Source of the DNA: Massospora cicadina | Lineage: Eukaryota; Entomophthoromycota; Entomophthoromycetes; Entomophthorales; Entomophthoraceae | Assembly (NCBI GenBank): GCA_022478985.1 | Contig: JAKSZP010008031.1 | Location: 104,381-168,380 of the forward strand | Length of the DNA stretch: 64,000 bases | Direction of reading: 5' to 3' | Shown here: positions 47,804 through 59,220 of the stretch, piece after piece | How the letters are laid out: each line of letters opens with the position of its first letter | Numbering within the stretch: position 1 is the first letter of the stretch | Program-made: the position numbers and the translations under genes | Notes under the pieces: model-generated | Database searches by the model: none | Told to the model about the DNA's origin: nothing | What the model saw: only the letters and a program-made list of their open reading frames with translations

Positions 47804-48281
47804 CACTTGGATGAGGTATAGAGATGAATCTGATCTCATCTCATTTGGGTCTCTAGATTAATCTACTTACTACTCAGTAAATCAAGGCATCAAAAAGGGT
47901 TTCTTTAATAATCACAAATTTAAGAACTTAATTCGTCGCAAATTTAAATTATGTTATAAGATATTCAAGCTGATAAATAAGTTTATTGTTGGTAGCATGA
48001 CATTGGGTGTATTCTTTAGATCTCCAAACCAGTATTTGAACGCTTCTACCTACAGGTTATAGATTAAATATTAGAGCTAAATTAGAGTAATTAGGCGTAA
48101 AGCCCCATTGATCCCAGCATCAATGGCTGGCTGAGAACTATAAAAACTTTAATAAATTGAACAAAAAGTAGCTAATTATTTGGTTTAAAAACTTGAAAAT
48201 CAAAAAGCAACCATTACACGTGATAGATTTCTTATGGTTCCAGAAATTGGATAATCAATATGCGCAAAACAAATCATTACA
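47804..48281. repeat. F left LTR, second part
   Basis: Continues from 41,867 after A3. It starts CACTTGGATGAGGTATAG, matching 48,769-48,786, and ends AATCATTACA, matching AATTATTACA-like sequence at 49,229-49,238. Confidence 0.8.
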
Positions 48282-48589
48282 ATATCTTTCATTAATAGGA
48301 AAACCTCTAGGCTTTCCAAGTGTGGGTGCAGCTCATGCCAAGCATACAATGAATAATCTTTTAAATTGGGTGGAAGGGAATACTATCTAGAAATTTAGGG
48401 GCTACTGAAAATGTCAACACTTCCCCTGGAGATTTTCTGGAGAGCACAAAAGGCATCAACTGCCATCAGTCTAAATAGCATCTCTAATCTCCTCCTACCC
48501 AAATAGAGGGATATGATACTGGTAGTATATGCGACAGGGTTGGGTACGCTTGTACAATGGCCTTCCCCCCTTAATAAAATTGAATTTGG
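48282..48589. other. F internal region, non-coding
   Basis: About 308 bp between the two F LTRs. I see no open frame longer than background, no clear primer-binding site and no polypurine tract beside either LTR. A pyrimidine-rich CCTTCCCCCC lies at about 48,561. Confidence 0.6.
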
Positions 48590-49238
48590 AGTAAATTAAC
48601 GCTCAGAATACCTCAAGTTTCTGAACTTTGCATCCTTAAACAAACCACATACCCAAAAGTGAGTTCTGACGATGTATTGGCGATCTAAATAAAAAACGAA
48701 TTAAAGGATTTAAACCCACTTCAAATTCAACTTGGAAAACTTAGCACTCTCTGTGGAAACTGGTGTCCCACTTGGATGAGGTATAGGAGCCATCTTGATC
48801 TCACCACTTGGAAATCTATAGTAAACTACATATTAGCATTAAGCCAAGGTGTTAGAGGGGATCCTTTTTTAATTATACTATTATTATTAAACTGAATTAA
48901 TTACGAATTTAATTAATTTAAATTTAATATTCAAGAAAATAGGCAAGTCTATTCTTGGTAGTGTGACAGCAAGTGTATTTTTGAAACTCCAAACTGGGAT
49001 TTGGATGCTGCTAACTGCAGGTTATAAAGCAATTTGGAGCAAAAATTTAAAAAAAGTTTATGCGTGGAAGCTCCTTCAAACCCAGGATTGATGGATGGCT
49101 TGAAACTAAACTAAATTTCATTACTTCTAACTAGATACTAATGAATGATATGGTTATAAAAAAGCAATTATTGCAAAAGATGGAATTCCCTATAGTTCCA
49201 GCAATTGGGAAACCACTGAGTTAAAACTGATTATTACA
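48590..49238. repeat. F right LTR
   Basis: Aligns with 41,687-41,867 joined to 47,809-48,281. It contains the undisturbed target of A3 (CCCACTTGGATGAGG). It is followed directly by CATAC, the F target duplicate. Confidence 0.78.
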
Positions 49239-49243
49239 CATAC

Positions 49244-51420
49244 TGTGTTTTATGGTACTCACTCATAATTCATTTAACTTCAAGTTGTTTTAAGATTGGG
49301 TTATATCTTGTGGACTAAAAAGGTGACAAAATTAATTTTATGAACTTTTATTAATCCTCAATTATTCTCCAAGGAAGCGAGAACAGGGGGTTTCTGTTAC
49401 AGTTAAGGGATAAGTATATTATTTTACCTAAAGGTTTCACCCATTGATTGTTATAAAGCTACACTTTCTTATGATTAAACTAAAGATGAGGTATGTTTAA
49501 AGCGTCAACTAAGCCAGCCTACATGCCTTTTGTGAACTCTAAAGAGAATAAAAGCTGTTCAAGGGTCTCATGCCAATAGGGAGACATGTGGTTAGGACAT
49601 GAGGGGTGCACTAATACAACACATAGTGGTCATTGGGGACACATAATGACATAAAGGAGCCATGTAGAATGGGGCGCCAATAAGGTGATGTATACACTAC
49701 TATCAGTAATATGTATCATAGACACCAAAAACTAAATCAGGAAGAATATTTTGTTTAAAGAAATATTCCAACATATGCTCCATACCACACATGTCCACTT
49801 TCTAATATAGCAGAGGCTAAAGTAAAGTTTAAAGAATCTTTTGCCACTATGTCTCATTAATTGGGTCCACATGTTAAAGTAAAGTAGGTAGGGAGCAATG
49901 TGTACCTTACAGCCTGAAATGCATCCTCCAGTGAATATAACCTCTGAAAGGAATTTGAGCCACTGGCTTTATACAAGCGTACAGAAATCTTTGACAGACT
50001 AGGTTTAAAATTCTCAAGGAAAGGTGCATATCCCCAAAAACTCTAAATTCCTTTACTAAGATTGGTATTGGACAATCAAAAAATAGCTTTCTCCTTGTCA
50101 AGGTGAACATATGACCCTCATAACATAGTGTTGCCAAAGAAGATAATCTTGTGACTACTAAATTTTAAGCTTGCTCATTTTCAGCGTCAAGTTAGCCGCA
50201 TTATAGTGTTCAACCACATTCCATAAATGGATCTCATGTAACGCTTGATCTGGGAAAAAGACATAACATTGTCCATATAGACCGAAGCATATACATCCAA
50301 CAACTCTCCTTAGCTGTTTCAATACTAGGCTGAAAGATTACACGTTCATTTTTAAGGTCAAATGGCATAACTAGAATTGTATAATATCCTTCCTGGTGTA
50401 AAAAGAAGTAATCACTTCATGCAATTTTTAATGCAGAATTTATTAAACTCAATCAATGAATACAGCAAGAAAAAGCCTTAGGCTTTCTTAACAATTGTGC
50501 AATTTATGCTCACATAATGATGGGATGCATGTTGGTTCTGGTGACACTGTTTAAGTTGCCATAATCTACACAAGGGCGTGGGGTACTGTCTGATTTTTCA
50601 CAAATTATAGTGGCGAGAATATTGGCGAGTTACACTGAAAAATAGCACCTTTTGAAATTTGTTCTGTAACCCTAACATCTAGCGCTTCCTCTTCTCATTT
50701 TTAAGGGATAGATAGTGGAGGAGATGAGAACCAAGTCTAAATTAATTTGAAATCGCAATTAAACTCAGAATAGTCAAGTATACCTGAGGTAAATACATCA
50801 AAAATAAACTCTAGTTTTTTAACAGGTAGGTAATGGGCAACCAAATTGGGTTTCACAAAGGCACACAACTGAGTTTCTGTCCGTTAAGCCATTGTGGCTA
50901 ATTTCTTGGAGTATCAATTGTGGACATGGTAATTGCTATTTCTTTCCCACTCTACAAAGCTAAATTCATAGCATTAGCTTTTTAAGTTAAAAATCAAATT
51001 TACGCCACCACTTTAATCCAAAGATAAATGGGTACATTAGGTTTTTAAACACCAAAGAGCGGTCAGTAAAGTGGTACTTACTAACTTGTTAAACAATTTG
51101 ACCCTGAACTTTCAATGTGGTATTAGCCTGTGAGGCTCCTGCCTTTACCATACCATTAGGTAAGTAGTGTAGATCAAGAAAGTCAGCTAGTTCTTGATCA
51201 TCAAAGTTTTTGAAACTCCTGTATTCATCAGAGCAGCTGTACTAACTTTTTCTCAGAATTGAAGATTGAGCGAATAGATCATAAATTATCAAGAATAATC
51301 TTTTTATATAATAAAAAGTGCAAACAAGTTACTATTAGGATCCACTTCAGGAATATTAATGCCACAATAATATGCTTTTTTCAAAAAATGAAGAGGAATA
51401 GTTTGTTACTCTAATATTTG
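49244..51420 (-). pseudogene. A4 RNase H, reverse transcriptase and protease remnant
   Basis: Aligns in order with A3: RNase H about 49,500-49,900 (compare 44,340-44,800), RT about 49,907-50,700 (minus-strand FDCPIPILVKEFRVFGDMH, compare FKWPTPTLVKELMSFLGMH in A3), and the protease/pre-protease part about 51,000-51,300. Long open frames are gone. It ends where LINE-2 is inserted. Confidence 0.75.
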
Positions 51421-51426
51421 TAAAAA

Positions 51427-54400
51427 ACTTTTATAACAATTATTGCAACCAGTTTAATTCAAAAATTTTAATTTGATGATCTATATTGGCGAAGATGAGT
51501 GAACGCCTAAAGCATAATAGGTCTTGGGAAAATGTATTAAGAGGCGCAGGGCCATTAGTTGAACCGTCCAAGGTTAAAAACGCCTTGGAGAACCTGGAGG
51601 ACAGGCACAAAATAAAAACCCGTGGTGAAATATTCACTTGGAGTTTTGAAATAATAGACAAATGTAATAAGTATATCAATATGCTTCATCATTATCGTTG
51701 TCTTTGGTGGAAGACAAGCTTTAAAATTTCCTGGGGACAGATTCAACATCCTTTAGGATGATTTCAGTGAAAATGTTGATAAATTCTTCCTGCATGCTAT
51801 ATATGAGGCTTCACATACTCTTACTCGTTGATGGTTAGACCTTGGGTTCAAAATGGCAGAAGAGGAAAATAATGATGCACAGGTGCACGTTGTAATCAAC
51901 CTCCTGGATAGTCAAATGCTGGTTTATAAGCGCACATGATGGAAACAGTCAAAACATGTCTTTCTTTCTTATGTTTAATTTTCAGCACAAATGCATCTCA
52001 AAGTCATCAAGCAACACTCCATGCTGGTCTTGATATTTATAGATAGATTATACCATTTGAAATGCAACCACCTTCACTTATACCTAACAATAATACAGGT
52101 AAAGCTAATGCGGTTTTTATCCCAAAAAAGGTACCACGAAGGATCTCACTAAAAACATCCAAATTCGCTACCCTCATGATTGAGGGAAGCAAACTCAAGT
52201 TTTCTGGCCAATTGTGGAAAGTTCACCGCCCATATGCACCTTCTGACATGTTTTGGTCATAAATTACACACCTGCCCTTTCAAAAGGGGCGTGAAACATT
52301 ATGAGTTTGTTTCTGAGGCTATGGATGAATTTGCCCCCAATAACAAATGGGTAGTTAATAATACTCGCCTTACACTGGGGCGAAATAAAGAAGCATATTA
52401 AATTTGAACCCATGTCCTCACAGAAATGTAAGAGGTCCAAAAAAAGTCCGTGAGACAGCTGCCAAGATAGCGACATTGATGGTGAACCCCATCTCGCCTG
52501 AACAGATCAAACTGATAAGGCAAAACTCTGCATCTGTCCAATTCAAATCCGCCAGCCAATCGGGTTGTTTTAATCACAAGCCCTCAGTCCATCTCTTGGG
52601 GTTATGGACACCCGCTTATGCAATTTGCACAATGATGAGAAATGTGTAATTTAACTAATCCCAACCAAAATTAAACAAAACCAATGATGTTGCACTGCAA
52701 GTACATCATAACGTAAAAAGTTTATGCTAAAATAATAAAAACCCATACCTGCAGCTTGAAGATTACCAAATACACTCCTGTCCCTGCGTACCAGTTTGTT
52801 ACTCACAGTAAGGATGCATTGATGCCCATGGAATGTGAAGGGTTAGAGCTAAGGGCCCTCCGTTTGCTCCTGAGATCTGATGAGCATCTCAATGGAAATA
52901 AGGATGTGAATATTGTGGGACTCAAGGCTGTCTGTCCCTGGCCTAGTAAGCGAGTATCCTAAAGACCTACTTGTGGACACCTGGCAATATAAGAAACCCA
53001 CTGTCTGCAAGATGATGAGGAAAAATGGGCACACATGCTCCTCCCTATTGTGTCATTTTAGTTGCACTATGGGGTGCTAGTACATGTGAACAGTAATTTG
53101 TTATTTATCTCTCATATATTATTTTTGGAATGGTCATGCACTGGTCATTACATTATCATGGTGCAACTAAGTACACAGGATCACTACTGTTTATTATTAA
53201 ACTGAGCACAGGTCTTTGGGGATTTTTCAAACGTTTCTCTACTTCACCTTCCGCCTAATGCCAGTGTTGTTGGTGATAACAGCTGTTGAACCTAGCCACA
53301 GACTGTCAGTCTTCTATGGTGACCCCTACAGGACACGTTGAACTTTGAATCCTGAAGGCTACCTTGGGCCTCTATCACTATTTCAAACACTCTCCCTTTC
53401 TTCCTAACATGACTCTCCCTTTAATACACAACAGTCAGTTGCTGTCTATATCATGCATAGATCTCATTCTTGTACCATTAGTTTTTTGCCCCCAAAATTC
53501 GCACTTTAACACCACTAAAAGTTAATTATTTTGACAACAGAATGGTTTTGGTGTCTTTTATTTCGTCATGCCCATTGGCACAGGGAACAATGTGGAGTAA
53601 TCTTTGTCTGATAAATTTCACTTTGCCTTAGTTCTCACACTAAGTAAAAACTGTAAATTTGGTACATGAGTTTATAGTACTTTTTTGCTGATTCTCACGC
53701 CACATGGTCTGCTTCTAAAAATCATACACAGTTTCCCAGTTTCAAAAAATATTATTGTGGCATTCATGTTCTGCTTTGGCAAACATTAGGCGTACTTTAG
53801 TGGAAGTGAATCACCTGGAGAGCAATGTCCCTTCTTCAGGTATAACCTTGCTTGGGGCCACAAGTGGGCTTAAGTGTCCCTCCACTTGGAATCACTGATA
53901 AGAGAACACCAATTCTGTGTTGTTGTCCATTACATATACAAAAAATTACGGTGGGCGAAATGGGCTCCGCTTAGTTTCTTCTAACAGTTTTTCACTCCTA
54001 AATTATATATGGCCTATTTTAGGTTTGTCAGAAAGACAATTCTATCTTAGATAAATCAGAGGAGGCGTCCACCGAAATACAAGTTTTTTTCCATTTGTAC
54101 AGGTCTGACCTGTTGTGCCTACCAATATCAACTCATTACTCAACAATGCATATATCTGAACCATAACCCAATACCTAGACTTAGTGAATTTAATACGTGA
54201 AAAGAACTCTGGTTTGCTGTTCATGGTGTTCCAATCAGGAAATACCCAAGGTATGAAGAGACTCCTTTTGAAATTTTATAAGAAATATTTCTCTAACATA
54301 TTCAACCTACTTATAGCATCTATAAAAAAAGTTTCTTTTGGAGACAAGGCTCATTCCTGACAGCCAAGATTCATACAAGGTAAATTTGTTTATAAAGAGT

Positions 54401-55554
54401 ATAGGCTGTATTTATCTATCTAGTGGCCTGTCTCTCTTACTAACACTGCTATTTAACTCTTTATCATGATTAGGGCTAAGAGCCTTGTGGAGTTGCCTCT
54501 GAATTAGTATCCCCCAAAATTTGGCTTTATACCCAGAAGATCCATATGGAAAGTGCCCATACAGTATCTAACCTCTGCCAATCTCATGCTACTGGTGCGC
54601 TTATATTACTGGATCAACAGAAAACCTAAGACCGTGTATTTGGACTTACCTTAGGGCTTGTCTCCGTAAGTTTCAGTTTCCATATTGCTTCATCAAAAGG
54701 GTAATGTTGTTTACTGAATCAGCCACAATGGCAGAACGTGTCTCAGAGTTACTGATTAGTTTTTTTGACCCCAAAAGGGTTTCCATCAGGTTGACCCTTG
54801 AGCACTCTCTTGTACAACTTTAGTCTTGACCCACTCTTCTGCAATGCAAATGTTCATCTTGCTAGTGTTCATGTGCAAAGCCAGGGACCAGTAAGGATAC
54901 TGGAATTTTCTGATGAATGTGTGGTCAGTATCTCTAGTTACAAGATTCACACGCCCTGGAATCTACCATTAAGGATTATTCCAGGGCTAGTAATGTAGCC
55001 CTCAATATCAAAAAAGAACTAAGATCATTCTCCTTGGTAAACATCAAACTTGCTAGTAACCTGCCACCTCTGATTAGTATAATTAGCTTCTAGATCTATT
55101 GTTTTCTTACCTAGGATTTCTTCACATAACTCCCCTCTTGTACTTCCTCTTACTTCCAGGCCCACTATTTGTCCATTACGCCACCTGAGGGTATGTTTGG
55201 AGGCAAGAGATACGCAACCTCCATGATGGAATACCACAATTTAAGTAAAGTAACCAAATGTATCGCTTCCCTCAGAGGCCAACAAACTAGCCTGATTGGC
55301 CAGGCAGTGGTTGCCAACTCACTACTTCTGTCCATCATTTGCTTTGATTTGCACGCTATTGCTTTTTCACCCTCCTTCTTTGCAACACTCTGTGATCTTA
55401 TACAAATGTGACTATGGATAGGCCGCCCTCCCCTGTGCGACTTGACATACTGTTTGGCCAACACCACAGCGGAGATATTAGACTTATCAACTATATGGAC
55501 CATGCTTTCAGTATATTTTGCTCTTATACAGCCCAGGTAACTAGTCCGCACTCC
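51427..55554 (+). pseudogene. LINE-2, 5' part (ORF1, endonuclease, RT), decayed
   Basis: Begins at the same place as LINE-1 (ACTTTTATAACAATTATTGCAACC against ACTTTTCTCTCTCGTTGCAATC). ORF1 remnants include a knuckle reduced to GHKLHTCPF at about 52,255. Endonuclease remnants lie around 52,900-53,600. RT: ALILLDQQK at about 54,600, and FSDE at 54,906-54,917 where LINE-1 has FADD, so the active site is lost. The copy is cut at 55,554 by A2 and resumes at 62,377. Flanking TCTAATA occurs near 51,413 and 63,273 and may be part of a decayed target duplication. Confidence 0.8.
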
Positions 55555-56445
55555 TGTCATGGCTGGATAACATAATAGTAGGCACTGATGCTAGGGATAA
55601 GGCTGGGCAACAGGAGGCCCAGAAGATGAAGCTTCAGGCTCTTCCTGACCTAAAGCACACCTTAGATCAACGCTGGGTGCAAGCCAAGCATGCCCAGGTT
55701 GATATTAATGGGGTGCAAAACGCCCAGTCTCTTATCTCGGCTCAGGCCCTAAAACGGACGATTTACGTTTTAAATGATAATGGTTCAATTTGCTTGATTA
55801 AAGAGCAAGGATTTGAGTCCCACTCCAGCTATGAAATTTTGACTTCAGGTAAAATAAGGCTTCAATCGATTACTCAAGTGAAGGCACTTTCAGTGTATTT
55901 TACCAAAACGGATGGAAGCGTCTGTTTATTGGAGCATTAAGGCTTGGGCGCTTTTCCACAGAACCCAAATTTCCCCAGTTCATTTTAAATATGTTTTTGC
56001 GATCAACACTCCTTGTTGATCGACTTTCCTAATAAAAACACCCGTTATTTTACGTTTTTTCAATGGTTCCTTGGGCAAACTTGGTGGTGGACCTCTTTGG
56101 GGAGGTCTCCAACCAGGTGGGCCACTACCTTATCTCACAATTTACCAAAATCCCAGGGGCACCTGTGGGCTGCCCAGGTCCCCTCCAGATCGAGGCACCC
56201 AAAGCCCCTGACGTCAAGCCACACTTGATTATGGACGCCCCTCTGGGTCCACTCAAGCGGTGATGTTCCTTACTTACCTGGTATTTTATGTTGCTCTTTA
56301 CACACTTGCCTGGGGTACCCTTTGCACTCGCACCACTTGAGGTGCCTTCCTACCCATTCATTTAATGGCTAGTTTCCTAGCAATGTGGGTTTGCATCCCA
56401 CATCACCTTGCTGGGAACGAGAGAGTTACAGACATTCTCTTGACA
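55555..56445 (+). repeat. A2 5' LTR
   Basis: 891 bp, TGTCATGG...CTCTTGACA. It differs from the 3' LTR at about 28 positions (roughly 3%), but the central 456 bp (55,792-56,247) are identical in both. It holds the promoter, the self-primer 56,015-56,025 and an AATAAAA at 56,030. Confidence 0.93.
55984..56025 (+). promoter_or_regulatory. A2 promoter and self-primer (predicted transcript start 56,015)
   Basis: GTTGATCGACT at 56,015-56,025 is exactly complementary over 11 nt to the site at 56,448-56,458, two bases after the LTR. TTTAAATA (55,984-55,991) lies 24-31 bp upstream, where a TATA box would be. The 11-mer also forms half of a hairpin: CGATCAAC (56,000-56,007) and GTTGATCG (56,015-56,022) are perfect complements. 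In Tf1 the first 11 nt of the transcript prime reverse transcription. Role here is inferred. Confidence 0.7.
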
Positions 56446-57909
56446 TTAGTCGATCAACCTTTTTATTATACATGCATAAGAATTATTTGTGTGGGACTTT
56501 CTTTATTAGTAAATCGGGTGTGCTGGCCATTTGTCACTGCCATGATGGTGTTCACCACAGTGTTCTCGTTTGGTTTTGTACTTGTGCATCTCAGCGTTAT
56601 TCTTGCAACTACTAATTGGGAAGTGCCCACCCTTCCTGCTCATACCTGGTGGTCTCAGACTTTTTATGATCCTAAGATTGTGATTCCCCACCTTTCTCCC
56701 AAGATTTACTCAGAAAGTCATCAGGCCTTAGCTTCCCTGGAACCAAAACCCTCGTTAGGAAAAAACAATTCATTGGGTTCCCATCCACTTTTGCAAGGAG
56801 TGGATCTATTGTCCCAGTTGTCTCCTGAGGCGGGTGATTGGGTTTTTGCGGTACTCCGCACACAGCCACTTTTGTGGCAAGCAATAGGGGGTTTGGAACA
56901 GGTCTTGGAGCAGAATTGACCTGATGAAGCCTCCTTCCATTCCTTCTTCGAGTGCATTTCTCTGCATCAAGTGGGTCGTCCAATGAAAGTATACTTGAGT
57001 GAATTCTGCAAAAAAGCCTAGGCTTTGCCTTTAACTGACGAAGTTAAAACGTCATTTCTCCATTCAACCTTGGACATCTCAATGCAAAACTTCCCAATTT
57101 GGCAGTCACCTCCTTCCAAATTTGATCATCTTGTCAAAACCCTTTGGGGTAGCTTCTCCGCCCCAACCCAGAAGGGACCAGGTAATTTGGCCGTCATTAG
57201 ATCGAATCATATAAATATGGGTGCCAAAAAGCTGCGCGCGCCTCTGGAAATGAAGGAATCTTATCCTTCTAATCCTTCTACTTCTTCCAAATTTGGAAAT
57301 ATACAGGGGTCTAGACCTGAGAATGAGGTAAAGGTTTCAGATGGTTCTGCCACGATGATGTCATTCATGGTCATCCCTATAAATAACGCTTCCTTGACTA
57401 GTGATTTTTCCTTGAAACGTGAGATGCTTCCCACTTATTTCCTCCCCATCTTGGCAGAAATTGGGAACATTGAAGGGTCCAAACCTGAACTTAACAAAAC
57501 CAATTCCGTTATTGTTTTTTCTCTTCAACACGTTTCTGAGGTGCATGCCGAGGAATCAGCTCAGGGCTTGGGGGTGATGGCCCTGGATAGTGATGCGCAC
57601 CAAACTCTTGGAACGAGTGAGGGTTTGTTCATATGCAAAAACGCGTTTCATAACGTGAGCGATTTATCCCAAAACGAACCTTTTATTTGCTCATATGGTC
57701 TGGATGTGGACTCCATTTCAGTCTACCAAATTGCTCCTGAGAACCCTCGTTTGACCCCTACCATGATTAGGGGTTCTCAGGAAGTGGAGAAGGAACTTTG
57801 TCACAAATTTAAAGATGTATATGTACCTGCAGAAGGTGTGGTAGGATATGTGGCCTCAGTAGTAAGAGTGGCCCACTATCCTTCCCCCTTCTATGATTCC
57901 AAAACATAA
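56365..57909 (+). pseudogene. A2 gag-like N-terminal part of the gag-pol frame
   Basis: One reading frame runs from inside the LTR (ATG at 56,365) to 57,909, broken only by a TGA at 56,917, a TAG near 57,018 and the TAA at 57,907; the protease continues in the same frame. An original single gag-pol frame, as in Tf1-like elements, is therefore likely. I see neither a major homology region nor a CCHC knuckle; DVYVPAEGVVGYVASVVRVA near 57,815 precedes the protease. The true start is uncertain because the 56,365 ATG lies in the LTR and the first part encodes hydrophobic segments that may be non-coding leader. Confidence 0.6.
56448..56458 (+). other. A2 primer-binding site (self-priming type)
   Basis: AGTCGATCAAC, spaced by TT from the LTR end. 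Complementary at all 11 positions to 56,015-56,025. It does not begin with TGG, which argues against a tRNA primer. Confidence 0.7.
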
Positions 57910-57918
57910 ACTGATGGC

Positions 57919-58782
57919 TTGTTCAAGCCAGAGGAAGAATTTGGTGGTGAGTTGATGGCATTTTCTGCGTTGAATGAATCCCATTCTGGATACTTCTTGT
58001 TGTCTGCTACCCTTACATCCTCTTATGGAAAGTTCAGCACAACTATTTTGGTGGATACTGGTGCCTCAAATAATTTTATTGACCAAAATCTTGCTGACTA
58101 CCTTGAGTTGATTTACTCACCAGGTGGTATGGTTAGAGGTGGGGCTTCTCAAGGTATCCCTACTGTAAACATCATGGAGTCAGTCGATTTCCAGATAGGT
58201 TCTTATCTATTGTATGATCATTTTCAAGCTATCAGAAACCTCTTGTTTCTCATCATTTTGGGTGTTGAGTGGTGGCGGAAGTTTGATGTCAGAACAAATT
58301 TAAAAGAAAACACTTTATCCTCGTCATTAACAAATGATCACCAGTTGATTGTTCCTCTGTCGGAGAATAATGCCCCAGGCAAATTACCCCATTGGCCTAA
58401 GGTTCCTAGTCCATATCTTGCCCCTTTGTTGAAGCCCACTGTGGGATTTTCCTTAACTTCCTGTTTGGAGGAATTGGCATCTTCTTTTGATGCAGCTTCA
58501 GCTAGTACGCTACCAGAACATTCCAAGTTTGATTGTGAATTTAAACTTTCTGTGGATCTGGTGCATATTTCTTCTCCCATATACCCATTGACTGTCCGGG
58601 AGGAAGAGGTTTTAGATGTATGGGTGAAGGAGCAGTTGGCCAAAGGTGCCATCTTTCAGCATACCTCCCCTGTTTGCTCACCACTGCTCTTTCTGGAGAA
58701 GGCTGATGGAACTTTACGTCCAGGTGTCGATTATGGAAATTTAAACAATGTGACTGTACTGACCTCCATCCCATCCCTTTAG
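57919..58782 (+). pseudogene. A2 protease and RT N-terminus
   Basis: Retropepsin with an intact active site, TTILVDTGASNNFIDQ (DTGAS at 58,054-58,068), followed by the flap-like GGMVRGGASQGI and the WWRKFDV end. RT begins near 58,560 (HISSPIYPLTVREEEVLDVW), then KGAIFQHTSPVCSPLLFLEK and GTLRPGVDYGNLN. The frame is lost at about 58,758 by a 1-base deletion relative to A1 (ACTGTACTGACC against ACTGTACCAGAC). Confidence 0.88.
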
Positions 58783-59220
58783 ATTCCCAGATTGCGCACT
58801 ATGTGGAGAAGGCAAAGGTCTTCTCCAAGTTGGCTTGCCTCAATGCGTTCAATCAAATCTGGATAAAGAAGGGCCAGGAATGGTTAACTGCATTCTGCAC
58901 CAGAAAAGGAATTTTCCAGTTCTGGGTTATGACCTTTGGGCTTAAGAATGCCCCTGGCATCTTTCAACGCCGCATTGATGCTGCGTTGGGAGACTTGTTA
59001 GAGGTATGTGCGGTTGCCTACATGGATGACATTCTGGTATTTTCCCCCAATCATGAGTCACATGCAGTTCACCTTTGACAAGTAGTGGAGAGATTGAGGG
59101 CCGCTTGCCTTACCCTCAAGTTAAGCAAATGCAAATTCCTCAAGTCCCAGGTTACTTTTCTGGGCAACGTCATTTTTGACCAGGGCCATATGATAACTCC
59201 AGACAAGGAGAAGGCTATTC
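58783..59220 (+). pseudogene. A2 reverse transcriptase palm
   Basis: Reads KLACLNAFNQIWIKKGQEW, FGLKNAPGIFQRRIDAAL and the intact catalytic YMDDILVF (YMDD at 59,019-59,030). A TGA at 59,076-59,078 interrupts the frame where A1 has a sense codon. It is followed by the SKCKFLKSQVTFLGN-type segment at about 59,125. A second frame change occurs near 59,220. Confidence 0.88.

Larger units (their letters stand above)
41682..49243. mobile_element. F: small non-coding LTR element (TRIM-like), split by A3
   Basis: Two direct repeats of about 650 bp with TG...CA-type ends flank only about 308 bp of internal sequence, and the whole is bordered by the 5-bp duplication CATAC (41,682-41,686 and 49,239-49,243). 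The left LTR is 41,687-41,867 plus 47,809-48,281, because A3 is inserted in it. The right LTR is about 48,590-49,238. No open frame is present in the internal part. LTR, duplication and lack of coding fit a terminal-repeat retrotransposon in miniature. LTR divergence is high (an estimated third of positions). Orientation could not be determined. Confidence 0.75.

Noticed and set aside
55626..55940. 105-residue open frame in the A2 LTR as a separate gene
   Set aside because: In the 3' LTR it is in phase with the end of Pol; it is better explained as read-through coding than as an independent gene.
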